This document shows positions 54,986 to 64,000 of a stretch of 64,000 bases of DNA, one piece after another (the first letter of the stretch is position 1; each line of letters starts with the position of its first letter). The stretch covers positions 62,001 through 126,000 of the forward strand of contig NZ_NQKI01000007.1 in assembly GCF_002269125.1 (NCBI RefSeq). The letters are read 5' to 3'. The notes beneath the pieces are model-generated. The model saw nothing but the letters and a program-made list of their open reading frames with translations, did not search any database and was not told the origin of the DNA. The DNA is from Pseudomonas lundensis (GTDB lineage: Bacteria; Pseudomonadota; Gammaproteobacteria; Pseudomonadales; Pseudomonadaceae). A program made the translations under genes and the position numbers.

Positions 54986-56428
54986 TCAACTGCCCGTGCC
55001 GCCTACCGTAATTGCATCAATCTTCAGGGTTGGCTGACCGACACCCACTGGCACCGATTGCCCGTCTTTGCCACATGTCCCCACGCCGCTGTCCAGCGAC
55101 AGGTCATTACCGACCATCGACACTTTGCTCATCGCTTCCGGCCCGTTGCCAATCAGGGTCGCGCCCTTGACCGGACGCGTGATTTTGCCGTCTTCGATCA
55201 AATACGCTTCGCTGGTAGAAAACACAAACTTGCCGCTGGTGATGTCGACCTGACCTCCGCCCAGATTGGCGCAGTAGATGCCCTTTTTCACCGAGGCAAT
55301 GATTTCGGCCGGATCACTTTCGCCGCCCAACATGTAGGTGTTGGTCATGCGTGGCATTGGCAAATGTGCGTACGATTCGCGACGACCGTTACCGGTGCGG
55401 GCAACGCCCATCAACCGCGCATTAAGTTTGTCTTGCATGTAGCCCTTGAGTACGCCGTTTTCGATCAGCGTAGTGCACTCGGTCGGGGTGCCTTCATCGT
55501 CCACGCTCAGTGAGCCGCGACGCCCTGGCAAGGTGCCGTCATCGACGATGGTGCACAAGCTGGAAGCAACCTTCTCGCCCATGCGGCCGCTGTAGGCCGA
55601 ACTGCCCTTGCGGTTGAAGTCGCCTTCCAGACCATGGCCCACGGCTTCGTGCAGCAGCACGCCAGACCAGCCGGAGCCCAAAACAACCGGAAAGGTGCCA
55701 GCAGGTGCAGCTACGGCTTCAAGGTTGACCAACGCCTGGCGCAAGGCTTCGCGGGCATAGCCCATGGCGCGGTCCTGCGCCAGGAAATAACGGTAATCCG
55801 TGCGCCCGCCGCCGCCATGTCCGCCCCGCTCACGACGGCCGTTTTGCTCAACAATGACGCTGACATTGAAGCGCACCAAAGGCCGCACATCGGCGGCCAG
55901 ACCACCGTCGGTGGAAGCCACCAGAATGCGCTCCCACACCCCGGCCATGCTCACGGTGACTTGTTGGATACGTGGGTCGAGGGCGCGGGTGGCGGCGTCG
56001 ACACGCTTGAGCAGTTCTACTTTTTCAGCACGGCTGATGACTTCTAGCGGGTTGTCAGGCGCATACAACTGCGCCACATCCTGCGCGGTGAAGGCTTGCA
56101 CGGTGCCATTCTGACCAGCCCGAGAGATTGAACGCGCCGCACGGGCGGCCAGCCCCAATGCCTCAAGGGTAATGGCGTTGCTGTAGGCAAAGCCGGTTTT
56201 CTCGCCAGACTGGGCGCGTACACCGACGCCTTGATCCAAATTGAAGCTGCCTTCTTTTACGATGCCGTCTTCCAGTGCCCAGGATTCGGAAATCTGGCCC
56301 TGAAAGTACAAATCTGCCGCATCGATCCCCGGCCCGGCCAGGTCACTCAGCACGGTTTGCAGGCTTTCAAGGGTGACACCGCCCGGTGCCAACAGGTGTT
56401 CGCTGACTGAGGTCAACAACTCGCTCAT
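54986..56428 (-). CDS. tldD: Metalloprotease TldD
   Basis: 480 residues; catalytic subunit of the TldD/TldE protease. The zinc motif HEAVGH is intact in [18 protein letters not shown], with further blocks [21 protein letters not shown] (in part) and TNTYMLGGE. The ATG at 56428 is behind GGAGTGAAT; a GTG six bases earlier is possible. It follows the nitrilase-family gene by about 60 bases and is probably in the same operon as yhdP. Confidence 0.95.
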   Translation of the reverse strand: MSELLTSVSEHLLAPGGVTLESLQTVLSDLAGPGIDAADLYFQGQISESWALEDGIVKEGSFNLDQGVGVRAQSGEKTGFAYSNAITLEALGLAARAARSISRAGQNGTVQAFTAQDVAQLYAPDNPLEVISRAEKVELLKRVDAATRALDPRIQQVTVSMAGVWERILVASTDGGLAADVRPLVRFNVSVIVEQNGRRERGGHGGGGRTDYRYFLAQDRAMGYAREALRQALVNLEAVAAPAGTFPVVLGSGWSGVLLHEAVGHGLEGDFNRKGSSAYSGRMGEKVASSLCTIVDDGTLPGRRGSLSVDDEGTPTECTTLIENGVLKGYMQDKLNARLMGVARTGNGRRESYAHLPMPRMTNTYMLGGESDPAEIIASVKKGIYCANLGGGQVDITSGKFVFSTSEAYLIEDGKITRPVKGATLIGNGPEAMSKVSMVGNDLSLDSGVGTCGKDGQSVPVGVGQPTLKIDAITVGGTGS

Positions 56429-56487
56429 ATTCACTCCGTCTTGGCCCTCGCTTCAGCATCTTTGAGTGCTGAACCCAAGGGCCTGAA

Positions 56488-57336
56488 TTAGCCTTGCGTG
56501 GCAGGTCGCTGTGCGCCCTGCGAAAAAAATCGCCGGTGGCTCGCCACCGGCATGCGTGCCCTGATGGCCGCTTGTTCTGCAGCATCACGCCGAGCGATCA
56601 ATACGCCCTCTCCTTGCGCTTGCTCAGCCAGCACTCGGCCCCAAGGGTCAATGATGGCAGCGTGGCCGAAAGTCTCACGCGGCCCAGGATGTACGCCACC
56701 TTGCGCCGCCGCCAAGACGTAACATTGAGTTTCAATGGCCCGGGCACGGATCAGGATGTCCCAGTGCGCCGCCCCCGTCACTGCGGTAAAGGCCGACGGT
56801 GCACTGATCAGCTCCGCTCCTGCGGCACGCAGCTCACTATAAAGCTCGGGAAAGCGCAGGTCATAACACACCGTCAGCCCCAGCTTGCCGACCGGCGTGT
56901 CTGCCACCACGACCCGCTCACCTTGAGCATAGTCGTCGGACTCACGATACCGCCCACGATTGTCAGACACGTCGACATCAAACAAGTGCAGCTTGTCGTA
57001 GCGCGCCACTTGTTCACCGTCGGCGTTGATCAACAGCGAACAGGCGCGTGATTTGGCGTCGGGCAGACCGGCAGGTGGCAATGGCAAGGTACCGGCCACC
57101 ACCCATAAGTTGAGGTCGCAAGCGGTTTGTTTCAACCAGGGCAGGACAGGACCTTCGCCCAACGCTTCGGCCCGGCCCAGCGCAGCCACGTCCCGACGCC
57201 CCATGGCCGAAAAATTCTCCGGAAGCACAGCCAGTTGTGCACCTCCTTCGGCCGCTTTTTCGAGCAAACGGCGGGCTTGCGCCAAATTGGCCAGCACATC
57301 GTTCTGACTGACCATTTGAATCACTGCTAACGCCAT
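56488..57336 (-). CDS. Carbon-nitrogen hydrolase (Nit2-like)
   Basis: 282 residues. The catalytic triad is seen as Glu in AVLPENFSAMG, Lys in YDKLHLFDVDVSD, and Cys in TVCYDLRFPELY. This is the deaminated-glutathione amidase/omega-amidase branch of the nitrilase superfamily, a metabolite-repair enzyme. It follows yhdP by 24 bases and precedes tldD, the same order as in other pseudomonads. Confidence 0.9.
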   Translation of the reverse strand: MALAVIQMVSQNDVLANLAQARRLLEKAAEGGAQLAVLPENFSAMGRRDVAALGRAEALGEGPVLPWLKQTACDLNLWVVAGTLPLPPAGLPDAKSRACSLLINADGEQVARYDKLHLFDVDVSDNRGRYRESDDYAQGERVVVADTPVGKLGLTVCYDLRFPELYSELRAAGAELISAPSAFTAVTGAAHWDILIRARAIETQCYVLAAAQGGVHPGPRETFGHAAIIDPWGRVLAEQAQGEGVLIARRDAAEQAAIRARMPVASHRRFFSQGAQRPATQG

Positions 57337-57360
57337 GCCCTGCTCCTCGGTAGCCCGCTT

Positions 57361-60300
57361 TTACTTTTTCTCGAATGGCTTGTCGAACGTGATCTTCGGA
57401 TCCTGCCATGGGCCTTTGATGCTGTATTGCACACTCGCAAAACGCGACACCTGATCGCCGATCAATTTGTTGATCAGGAACAAGGCTCCACCCACGGCCG
57501 GAGCACCCACGAGCAAGGCCGCAATTGGCAAGTTGTTGGTCACGGGCAAGGTCAAGAGCAAATTCGCATCCACTTGGTCTGTGACCATGTTCAGGGTGCC
57601 GCTCAGTTCAAGGTTGCTTGAAGGGCCAGTCATGGTGATGGGCTTGTTCGCGCGGTACACCCCGCGATTGGCTTGCAGCAGACCTTTGACGCGGTCGTAA
57701 CTCAACCCTTTGCCGAACAGGTCGGAAAAATCGAGACGCAAGCGCCGCCCAATGGAGTTGAAGTTCAACAGACCAAAAATTCGCAACACCTGCGCGCTGC
57801 CATCAACTTCGACAAACTGGCCTTTATTCAGGGTCGCGTCCAGTGTGCCCGTGAAGCGCTTGAGACCGATCCACGCAGGCGATCCCGGCCAGTTGCCGTC
57901 CACATCCAGATGGAAATTGTTGCTCGTGACACTGGGCGCAAAACCCCAGTTTTTCAACACGTCTGCCAAATTACGCCCACCCAGCCGGCCCTTGTACCAA
58001 CTGTTGCTGGCACCGGCAAAACCTTCCCAACCTCCGGAACCTTCAAGCAACAGCCCTTTGAGCCCCAAGTTGAGGTTATTGAGCAAAATACCGCGGCTCG
58101 TGGGTCGTACATTAAGCGACCAGGCGCCAATCAGATCCGGTCCCTGGTAAAGCTGACGGATGATGATGTCCATTGCCGGAATTTTGCGCGGGTCTACCGA
58201 CGCCAGCGGGTCAGGTGCATTTTCATCGGTCACTGCCTTGGGGTCGGCAGCCGGCAGGCGAACGATCTGCATGGTGATGGTCATTGGCGCGCTTTTCGCG
58301 TCCGGCAGGGTGACTGATCCAACAGCTTGTTTGCTGTCAATTTTCAGGCCCCATGACGCCGGGTAGCGATTCATCAGCAAATGGACCTGATCGAGCTGGG
58401 TGCCCATCGCGGTCAGTTTGCCGATTTTGAAATCGGCACTGCTGAGCAATTGCTGCGCACTGCCTCCGGCGTCTTTTCCGGCATAGCGTTCAACCAGCGC
58501 CTGCCACGGGGCTACGTCCAGTTCGGACAGCACGCCGCGAATACGCAAGCCCCTGGAGGTCGGCAACGACGCTGCGCCGGGGCCCAGGTACAACTCGCCG
58601 CGGCCTGCCTCAAGCTTGCCGTCCGGCGCGGCGAAGGTCAGGCTCGCCAGGTTCCCGTAGTCAAACCAGTAACGCTTTTCAGCCCCCTGCAAGGTCATGC
58701 GGAAAACGCTGTCACGGCTTTCGTTGGTTGCCAGACCGAACGGTGCAGGCAGGTCGATCAGCGCGCCCTTAAGGCTGGAATTGACACGCAACTGGCTGTC
58801 CGCGCCATCGAGTGTCAACTGCAATTGATAAGGCAAGTTGCCGGAAACCGGTATGGGCTGATTAAATTTCAGCCAGTTTGTCAGGGTTTTCACTGCAATT
58901 TGGCCATTGGCCACAACGCGGGTACTGATTCGGCCCGGCTTCCCGTCGGCAAAGATTTGCGCGTTAACCGGGCGGTCGAATGCACGGGCAGTGATCCCTT
59001 TGCCGCTCAAGCCCTTGGCGCTGTCGAAGCGGAAATCACCCTTGAGTTGCGTCAGCTCCAGTTCGGGCTCGCTGATTTTCAACCGCGCCTTATCGGTTTT
59101 GAAATCCACCACGATTTTCGGTTCAACGCTGTGTTCCAGCGGAATATCCAGATCGACCCGCCCGGTGAGCGGGCCTTCGCCCTGCCAGCCGGCAAAGGTA
59201 TCAGCGGTCCCGATGGGCGCCTCTTGAAGGATTTTCAGGCCATCGCCCAAACCGCCGGCAAAGTCACCCTGCAACAACAAATGACTGACTTTGCCGCTGG
59301 CTACGTGGGGGATATTGACCGAGACGTCACGCACTTGGGTGTCGAGCAATTGGCCTTTGCTGGCCATGATGCGCACACCGCTGTCTTCGATAAACACATC
59401 ACCCGAGACATTACGCACATGCGGCCAGCCCGGCTGGAACGCCAGTTCGGCGCCGTGCACCTTGAAAAACAGGCTGATCGAGCGTGCAGCCGCCACGGCA
59501 TCGTGGCTCAGCGAGCCCTGATACTGGAAAAAACCCTCTTCCACATCGCCTTTGATGATCGCCGTGCTGAGCCATTCGCTTAGCGCCGGACTCAAGACCT
59601 CAGGCAAGTATTTGGGGGTGAAGCGGCCATCGCCGTCAGTCAGACCTACGCGCAGGTCCATGTAGTCTTCTTGCGAATGGTCCATATGAATGCGAATCAG
59701 GAAATCGGCCGCGATCTTGCCCTCTTCACCCAATACCTTGATGTAAGGCGCGATCAGGGTGAAGGTGTCTTTGGTCAAGGTCCAGGTCAGCAAGGCATTG
59801 GTCTGCTGATACTGCCAGGGTTTGGCGAAAATCGGGTCCAGGTGCAGCATGAAATCCTTGCTGTCCAGGCGCAGCTCGCCCTTGCCCAGATCACCGCTGA
59901 TCAAGCCGCTGACATTGCGCGCAGCGGGCGCGCCATGGGTCGCGTTGAACCCGACTTGCTGCAGGTTGGCCGCGAAGCTGAGTTTTTGATCGTCGCTCGC
60001 CTGAGGACGGAAGTCAGCCAACACATTGCGCAAGGTGCCGGTGGCTTTGAGCTGATCAACAACTTTCGCCACACCGTCCGGCCACGGCGCCAAAGCGTCC
60101 AGCAGTGGCGTGATCGGGGTCAGGTTTACATGGTCGGCCTGCAAGTGCCAACGCTCTTGCTCCTTGTCGGTCGCCTTGAACTGCTGCAATTGCGCGCGGG
60201 TTTCCCAACGTGTGTCGCCCAGGCTCATCGCCAGCGAGTCCAGCACCACGTTGTAGCCCTGTTCGCCGCGTTCCAGCCAGGCATGCAGGGCCAGGTTATC

Positions 60301-61173
60301 GATCGCGGCCGGTTTGCGGTCTGCATAAGCGCCACTGAATGCCGGGGCGTTGAGCCGGGCCGTGGCGCTTTGCACCGTGCCTTTACCCCAATTGAACCAA
60401 AATTCGCCACCCGCCTTGAATTTCTTGATGGTCCAGCCTTGGGTCATGCTCGACGGCAGCCATTTGGCCCAGTCACTTTGCGGCAAGCTGACATAGGCTT
60501 GCGCCGCGCCGTCACGCCATTGACTGGCGCGAATCTGACTTTTGACACTCAGCGCAACCGGCTGGCCATCCGGCAAGGTCAAGCGAGCATCCAGCCGCTG
60601 ATCGGATGCGCCCACGTCGAGGGTCAGCCCGACATAGGTCAGCGTCATTGGCGCTTCTTTATAGGGTTCAAGGGTGAGCTGGCTGTCGAGTACCGACAGA
60701 CGCTCAACCCTCTGCAATTGATTGAGCAACTGCTCGGGGTCCAACGGTTTGTCGTCTTGAACCGGCAAGCCTTCGAGTGTCCAGTGCCCGTCCTTGTCCT
60801 GACGCGCACTCAGCTGCAATCCGTCGAGCTGCACATGGGCGATCCGCACTTCGCGGGCCAGCACGCTGCCCCAAACATCAGGCACCACTTGCACTTCATC
60901 CAGACGCAAAGCGCTGCGGCCTTCGCCCACCATCACGTCATGTGCCAGCAACACCGGCGCCATGCCGCTCCAGCGCCCTTCGAGGCTACCGATGGTTAAC
61001 GGCATGCCCAGTGCTTCGCGGGCCTTGGTTTGCACCTCGGCACGGTATTCGGCAATCAGGGGCGTGAGTTCTCGCCCGAGGCTGACGTAAAGCGCCGTCA
61101 GCACCAGCAATAACGCACAAAGACTTAATCCCCAGCGGGTCAGCGCGGCAAAAAAGCGTGTCAGACGCTCCAT
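57361..61173 (-). CDS. yhdP: YhdP-family AsmA-like lipid transport protein
   Basis: 1270 residues; N-terminal membrane helix (about 10-30) and a very long periplasmic repeating beta-groove, as in the AsmA-like proteins TamB and YhdP that carry phospholipid to the outer membrane. N-terminal VYVSLGREL-like and C-terminal DUF3971/AsmA_2 regions are seen, ending LLVGAPAVGGALFLINKLIG and SIKGPWQDPKITFDKP. It lies 76 bases downstream of rng. The leader can form two competing hairpins that involve its ribosome site. Role inferred from family and joint context with mla. Confidence 0.93.
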   Translation of the reverse strand: MERLTRFFAALTRWGLSLCALLLVLTALYVSLGRELTPLIAEYRAEVQTKAREALGMPLTIGSLEGRWSGMAPVLLAHDVMVGEGRSALRLDEVQVVPDVWGSVLAREVRIAHVQLDGLQLSARQDKDGHWTLEGLPVQDDKPLDPEQLLNQLQRVERLSVLDSQLTLEPYKEAPMTLTYVGLTLDVGASDQRLDARLTLPDGQPVALSVKSQIRASQWRDGAAQAYVSLPQSDWAKWLPSSMTQGWTIKKFKAGGEFWFNWGKGTVQSATARLNAPAFSGAYADRKPAAIDNLALHAWLERGEQGYNVVLDSLAMSLGDTRWETRAQLQQFKATDKEQERWHLQADHVNLTPITPLLDALAPWPDGVAKVVDQLKATGTLRNVLADFRPQASDDQKLSFAANLQQVGFNATHGAPAARNVSGLISGDLGKGELRLDSKDFMLHLDPIFAKPWQYQQTNALLTWTLTKDTFTLIAPYIKVLGEEGKIAADFLIRIHMDHSQEDYMDLRVGLTDGDGRFTPKYLPEVLSPALSEWLSTAIIKGDVEEGFFQYQGSLSHDAVAAARSISLFFKVHGAELAFQPGWPHVRNVSGDVFIEDSGVRIMASKGQLLDTQVRDVSVNIPHVASGKVSHLLLQGDFAGGLGDGLKILQEAPIGTADTFAGWQGEGPLTGRVDLDIPLEHSVEPKIVVDFKTDKARLKISEPELELTQLKGDFRFDSAKGLSGKGITARAFDRPVNAQIFADGKPGRISTRVVANGQIAVKTLTNWLKFNQPIPVSGNLPYQLQLTLDGADSQLRVNSSLKGALIDLPAPFGLATNESRDSVFRMTLQGAEKRYWFDYGNLASLTFAAPDGKLEAGRGELYLGPGAASLPTSRGLRIRGVLSELDVAPWQALVERYAGKDAGGSAQQLLSSADFKIGKLTAMGTQLDQVHLLMNRYPASWGLKIDSKQAVGSVTLPDAKSAPMTITMQIVRLPAADPKAVTDENAPDPLASVDPRKIPAMDIIIRQLYQGPDLIGAWSLNVRPTSRGILLNNLNLGLKGLLLEGSGGWEGFAGASNSWYKGRLGGRNLADVLKNWGFAPSVTSNNFHLDVDGNWPGSPAWIGLKRFTGTLDATLNKGQFVEVDGSAQVLRIFGLLNFNSIGRRLRLDFSDLFGKGLSYDRVKGLLQANRGVYRANKPITMTGPSSNLELSGTLNMVTDQVDANLLLTLPVTNNLPIAALLVGAPAVGGALFLINKLIGDQVSRFASVQYSIKGPWQDPKITFDKPFEKK

Positions 61174-61180
61174 GTCAGGT

Positions 61181-61220
61181 GGCCCCTTCAGTAGTGATCG
61201 AAGGGGCCGAATGCAGCCCC
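61181..61220 (-). promoter_or_regulatory. Competing hairpins at the yhdP ribosome site
   Basis: In the minus-strand mRNA between rng and yhdP, GGGGC pairs with GCCCC (61203-61220). Alternatively GGCCCCTTC pairs with GAAGGGGCC (61181-61208, perfect 9-base arms). The two share the GCCCC segment, so only one can form. The second hides the GAAGGGG ribosome site, 9 bases from the yhdP ATG. Regulation by this switch is inferred from pairing alone. Confidence 0.5.
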
Positions 61221-61249
61221 CTTTTTAAATCCGGACATCCCGTGCAGCT

Positions 61250-62707
61250 TCAGAGCAGCACCACGTCGTATTGTTCCTGGGAGTACATGGTTTCCACTTG
61301 AAAGCGGATCGTACGCCCGATAAAACCTTCCAGCTCAGCCACATTACCCGACTCTTCATCGAGCAAGCGGTCGACCACCCGTTGGCTGGCCAGTACCCGA
61401 TAGCCCTCGGCCTGATACGCACGGGCTTCGCGCAGGATTTCACGGAATATTTCGTAGCAGATGGTTTCCGGCGTTTTCAACTTGCCCCGGCCCTGGCAGC
61501 ACACGCAGGGTTCACAGAGCACCTGTTCAAGGCTTTCGCGGGTACGCTTGCGGGTCATTTGCACCAACCCCAACTCGGTAATACCGATGATGTTGGTTTT
61601 GGCGTGATCACGTTCGAGCTGTTTTTCGAGCGTGCGCAGCACCTGACGCTGGTGCTCTTCGTCTTCCATGTCGATGAAGTCGATGATGATGATGCCGCCC
61701 AGGTTGCGCAGTCGCAGTTGACGCGCAATGGCCGTTGCCGCTTCGAGGTTGGTCTTGAAGATGGTTTCTTCGAGGTTGCGATGGCCCACGAACGCGCCAG
61801 TGTTGACGTCAATGGTGGTCATGGCTTCAGCCGGGTCCACCACCAGGTAGCCGCCAGACTTGAGCGGCACCTTGCGGTCGAGGGCTTTCTGGATTTCGCT
61901 TTCGACGCCGTACAAGTCAAATATCGGCCGTTCGCCGGGGTAATGCTCCAGACGATCTGCAATTTCGGGCATCAGCTCCGCCACGAACTGCGTGGTTTTC
62001 TGGAAGGTTTCCCGGGAGTCGATGCGGATTTTTTCAATTTTCGGGCTGACCAGGTCGCGCAACGTACGTAGCGCCAGGCCGAGGTCTTCATAAATAACCG
62101 TCGGAGCACCCACGGTTTTGATCTGGGCACCGATCTGGTCCCACAGGCGACGCAGGTAGCGAATGTCCATCAGGATTTCATCCGCACCGGCGCCTTCGGC
62201 CGCCGTACGCAGGATGAAACCGCCAGCTTCCTTGATGCCTTCCTGCGCCACGCAATCGCTGACCACTTGCTTGAGGCGGTCACGCTCGGCTTCGTCTTCG
62301 ATCTTCAGCGAAATGCCGACATGTGCCGTACGCGGCATGTACACCAGATAACGCGAAGGAATCGACAATTGGGTTGTCAACCGTGCGCCCTTGGAACCGA
62401 TCGGGTCCTTGGTGACCTGTACCACCAGGCTTTGGCCTTCATGAACCAGCGAACTGATGCTTTCGACCGCCTGACCTTCGCGCAGGGAAATTTCGGCGGC
62501 ATGGATAAACGCGGCACGGTCCAGGCCGATGTCCACGAACGCAGCTTGCATGCCCGGCAAAACACGAACGACCTTGCCTTTATAGATGTTGCCGACAATG
62601 CCTCGACGCTGGGTGCGCTCAACATGCACCTCTTGCAACACACCGTTCTCTACCACCGCCACGCGCGATTCCATCGGCGTGATGTTGATCAGGATCTCTT
62701 CACTCAT
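61250..62707 (-). CDS. rng: Ribonuclease G
   Basis: 485 residues; single-strand endoribonuclease acting on 16S 5' maturation and mRNA decay. The S1 domain is at about 40-120 (GIVGNIYKGKVVRVLPGMQAAFVDIG), the catalytic DNase I-like region holds the Mg-binding TIDVNTGAFVG and IIDFIDMEDEEH, and the zinc-link is CEPCVCCQGRG. It lacks the long C-terminal scaffold of RNase E. The start MSEEILINIT is used; 120 bases of in-frame upstream sequence overlap the maf gene and are rejected. Confidence 0.95.
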   Translation of the reverse strand: MSEEILINITPMESRVAVVENGVLQEVHVERTQRRGIVGNIYKGKVVRVLPGMQAAFVDIGLDRAAFIHAAEISLREGQAVESISSLVHEGQSLVVQVTKDPIGSKGARLTTQLSIPSRYLVYMPRTAHVGISLKIEDEAERDRLKQVVSDCVAQEGIKEAGGFILRTAAEGAGADEILMDIRYLRRLWDQIGAQIKTVGAPTVIYEDLGLALRTLRDLVSPKIEKIRIDSRETFQKTTQFVAELMPEIADRLEHYPGERPIFDLYGVESEIQKALDRKVPLKSGGYLVVDPAEAMTTIDVNTGAFVGHRNLEETIFKTNLEAATAIARQLRLRNLGGIIIIDFIDMEDEEHQRQVLRTLEKQLERDHAKTNIIGITELGLVQMTRKRTRESLEQVLCEPCVCCQGRGKLKTPETICYEIFREILREARAYQAEGYRVLASQRVVDRLLDEESGNVAELEGFIGRTIRFQVETMYSQEQYDVVLL

Positions 62708-62763
62708 GGCTGGGTCTCGTTCAGGCGTCATCACATTCGTGCCACGTTTCATGGGTGCGTTAG

Positions 62764-63369
62764 TTAGCGCACGGAAAGGTTTTGCCAACAGGGTATGCCG
62801 AAATGCCCCAGCAGTTCTGCGGTTTCGCACACAGGCAAGCCCACGACAGCGGAATAGCTGCCTTCAAGCCCGGACACAAATACCGCGCCCAGCCCTTGAA
62901 TCGCGTAGCCACCGGCTTTATCCAGCGGTTCGCCGCTGGCCCAGTAACGCGCGGCTTCTTGTGTACTGATGTTTCTGAAACGCACCGCACTGGTCACCAC
63001 ACGGGTTTCGCAGCGGGTTGCATCCATAAGGGCAATGGCAGTCAAGACTTCATGCTCGCGTCCCGATAACGCCATGAGCATAGCCAAGGCATCGGCTTCG
63101 TCGACGGGTTTGCCAAGAATCTGTCCGTCCAGCACCACGGCAGTATCGGCGCCCAGTACGCAAAAAGCATCGCCGGGAGACGACTCGGCCACGCGCTCAT
63201 GACCCGCCCGCGCTTTTTCGCGCGCCAGCCGTTCGACATACGCCGTGGCGGCCTCATGGGCGAAAGGCGTTTCGTCGATGGCAGCACTGACCGTGCTGAA
63301 GGGCACGCCGATTTGAGCCAATAACTCGCGTCGGCGGGGTGAGCCTGAGGCCAGATAAAGCGAAGTCAT
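62764..63369 (-). CDS. maf: Maf-family nucleoside triphosphate pyrophosphatase
   Basis: 201 residues; hydrolyses non-canonical or modified nucleoside triphosphates (dTTP/UTP in the YhdE group). Seen: [18 protein letters not shown] at the N-terminus, the ERLAREKA helix and [18 protein letters not shown], then [14 protein letters not shown]. The catalytic Asp is in GADTAV. The start is preceded by GGGAGATG. It lies between mreD and rng as in other gammaproteobacteria. Confidence 0.93.
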   Translation of the reverse strand: MTSLYLASGSPRRRELLAQIGVPFSTVSAAIDETPFAHEAATAYVERLAREKARAGHERVAESSPGDAFCVLGADTAVVLDGQILGKPVDEADALAMLMALSGREHEVLTAIALMDATRCETRVVTSAVRFRNISTQEAARYWASGEPLDKAGGYAIQGLGAVFVSGLEGSYSAVVGLPVCETAELLGHFGIPCWQNLSVR

Positions 63370-63421
63370 CAAGACATCTCCCTGTCAGTACGCGCAAACC
63401 TGGAAAGGGCTCACGCTTCCA

Positions 63422-63910
63422 TCAATTGATTTTGAAGCGCCGTACCAGTCCACGCAGCCCGTAGCTGACCCAAGGCCACAACAACGCGCTGACCAGTGCA
63501 GGCAATACCAGCGCCAGGGTTGGCTGGCGGTTGCCAGTCAAGGCACTGAGCCACAATTGAGCCAACTGGGCCAGACCAAAGATCACCAGCAACACCAGGC
63601 TTTGCTGCCACATGGGGAACATGCGCAGGCGCTGTTGCAGGGACAATACGAGGAAGGTAATCAGGGTCAGGATCAAGGCGTTCTGCCCAAGCAGTGTGCC
63701 GTAAACCACGTCTTCGATCAGGCCCAGGCACCACGCGGTGACCATGCCTACTTTGTGTGGCATGTACAGCGCCCAGAAAGCCAGCAACAACGCCAGCCAT
63801 AGAGGACGGAACACTTCCATAAACTGTGGCATTGGCGAAACGCTGAGCAACACGCCAATGGCAAACGTCAGCCAGATGATCCAGCCATTACGTGAACGAA
63901 TACCCGCCAT
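63422..63910 (-). CDS. mreD: Rod shape-determining protein MreD
   Basis: 162 residues with five hydrophobic helices; inner-membrane part of the Mre/Rod complex that guides lateral cell-wall growth. MPQFMEVFRPLWLALLLAFW and GLIEDVVYGTLLGQNALILT are the family blocks. The start ATG overlaps the mreC stop (TAATG), so it is coupled to mreC. Confidence 0.93.
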   Translation of the reverse strand: MAGIRSRNGWIIWLTFAIGVLLSVSPMPQFMEVFRPLWLALLLAFWALYMPHKVGMVTAWCLGLIEDVVYGTLLGQNALILTLITFLVLSLQQRLRMFPMWQQSLVLLVIFGLAQLAQLWLSALTGNRQPTLALVLPALVSALLWPWVSYGLRGLVRRFKIN

Positions 63911-64000
63911 TATTGCCTCTCCCGGGTGGTAGCCGGCGCAGCGGCTGGCGACGTGGCTGCGGCGGGTGTTGCAACTGGCGCAGGTTTTTTGGCCGCACCG
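63910..64000 (-). CDS. mreC: MreC C-terminal tail, cut by window edge
   Basis: Only the last 29 codons are visible. They encode a low-complexity Ala/Pro/Thr tail ending TTRERQ and a stop that overlaps the mreD ATG by one base. Position before mreD and the Pro-rich tail known for pseudomonad MreC support the call; the folded domain lies outside the window. Confidence 0.75.
   Translation of the reverse strand, partial: GAAKKPAPVATPAAATSPAAAPATTRERQ

Noticed and set aside
59671..60999. 442-codon plus-strand frame (and others from 57673 to 59583)
   Set aside because: Antisense to yhdP; no domain or start signal.

Overview
The window is a chromosomal stretch of a Pseudomonas species, probably from the fluorescens/putida side of the genus. 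The evidence is the protein families, the gene order and the moderately high GC. From cysD/cysNC through algW, his, mla, lpt, rpoN and the fagA-fumC-sodA operon to maf and mreCD, the order follows the arrangement I know from P. aeruginosa. The left end (maiA-fahA-hmgA-hmgR followed by a short LOV photoreceptor gene) follows P. putida. Nearly all of the window is coding. No rRNA, tRNA, insertion sequence, prophage or CRISPR array was seen.

Layout. 1-4160: homogentisate (tyrosine) catabolism and its IclR regulator, with a palindromic operator between hmgA and hmgR. 4173-5485: two small paralogous genes of unknown function around an 11-G tract, then a gene-poor stretch with an unexplained plus-strand terminator. 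5486-7980: LrgA/LrgB (CidA/CidB) membrane pair, a divergent LysR regulator, and a flavodoxin. 8141-13403: a short LOV photoreceptor, an unknown gene, a MerR/LitR-type regulator that has lost its B12-binding residues, an ABM-domain membrane protein, folM-folE-folX pterin genes, a DUF1244 protein and a HopJ-family protein. This resembles the LOV/LitR light-response module described in P. putida. 13400-19714: an AGE-family epimerase, then an orphan VasX-like type VI secretion effector whose immunity gene is frameshifted. 19830-27589: trxB, cysZ, a glycosyltransferase that has lost its stop codon at a 7-A tract, gpx, a SlyD-type isomerase, a DUF3565 protein, pta and an acyltransferase. 27653-31447: cysNC, cysD and a Nif3-family gene. 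31549-40800: algW, hisC-hisD-hisG, murA, ibaG and mlaBCDEF. 41093-48122: kdsD-kdsC-lptC-lptA-lptB, rpoN, hpf, ptsN, rapZ, ptsO. 48168-51942: the iron-regulated fagA-fumC-orfX-sodA-ZIP operon with a good Fur box. 51943-52880: an AT-rich gap and a small lipoprotein. 52966-64000: pmbA, darP, tldD, a nitrilase-family gene, yhdP, rng, maf, mreD and the end of mreC.

How the parts work together. The right two thirds is mainly cell-envelope housekeeping: KDO synthesis and LPS export, phospholipid retrieval by Mla, peptidoglycan precursor synthesis by MurA, envelope-stress signalling by AlgW, and Mre shape genes. It is joined to nitrogen/PTS regulation (RpoN, PtsN, PtsO, RapZ). The accessory interest is on the left: the unknown paralog pair, the light/pterin module, and the T6SS effector with a broken immunity gene.

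Three local sequence anomalies may be real mutations or assembly errors and should be checked against reads: a missing base at about 19035, an extra A in the tract at 23099-23105, and the G tract at 4618-4628. No function here was tested; all calls are from reading sequence and motifs.
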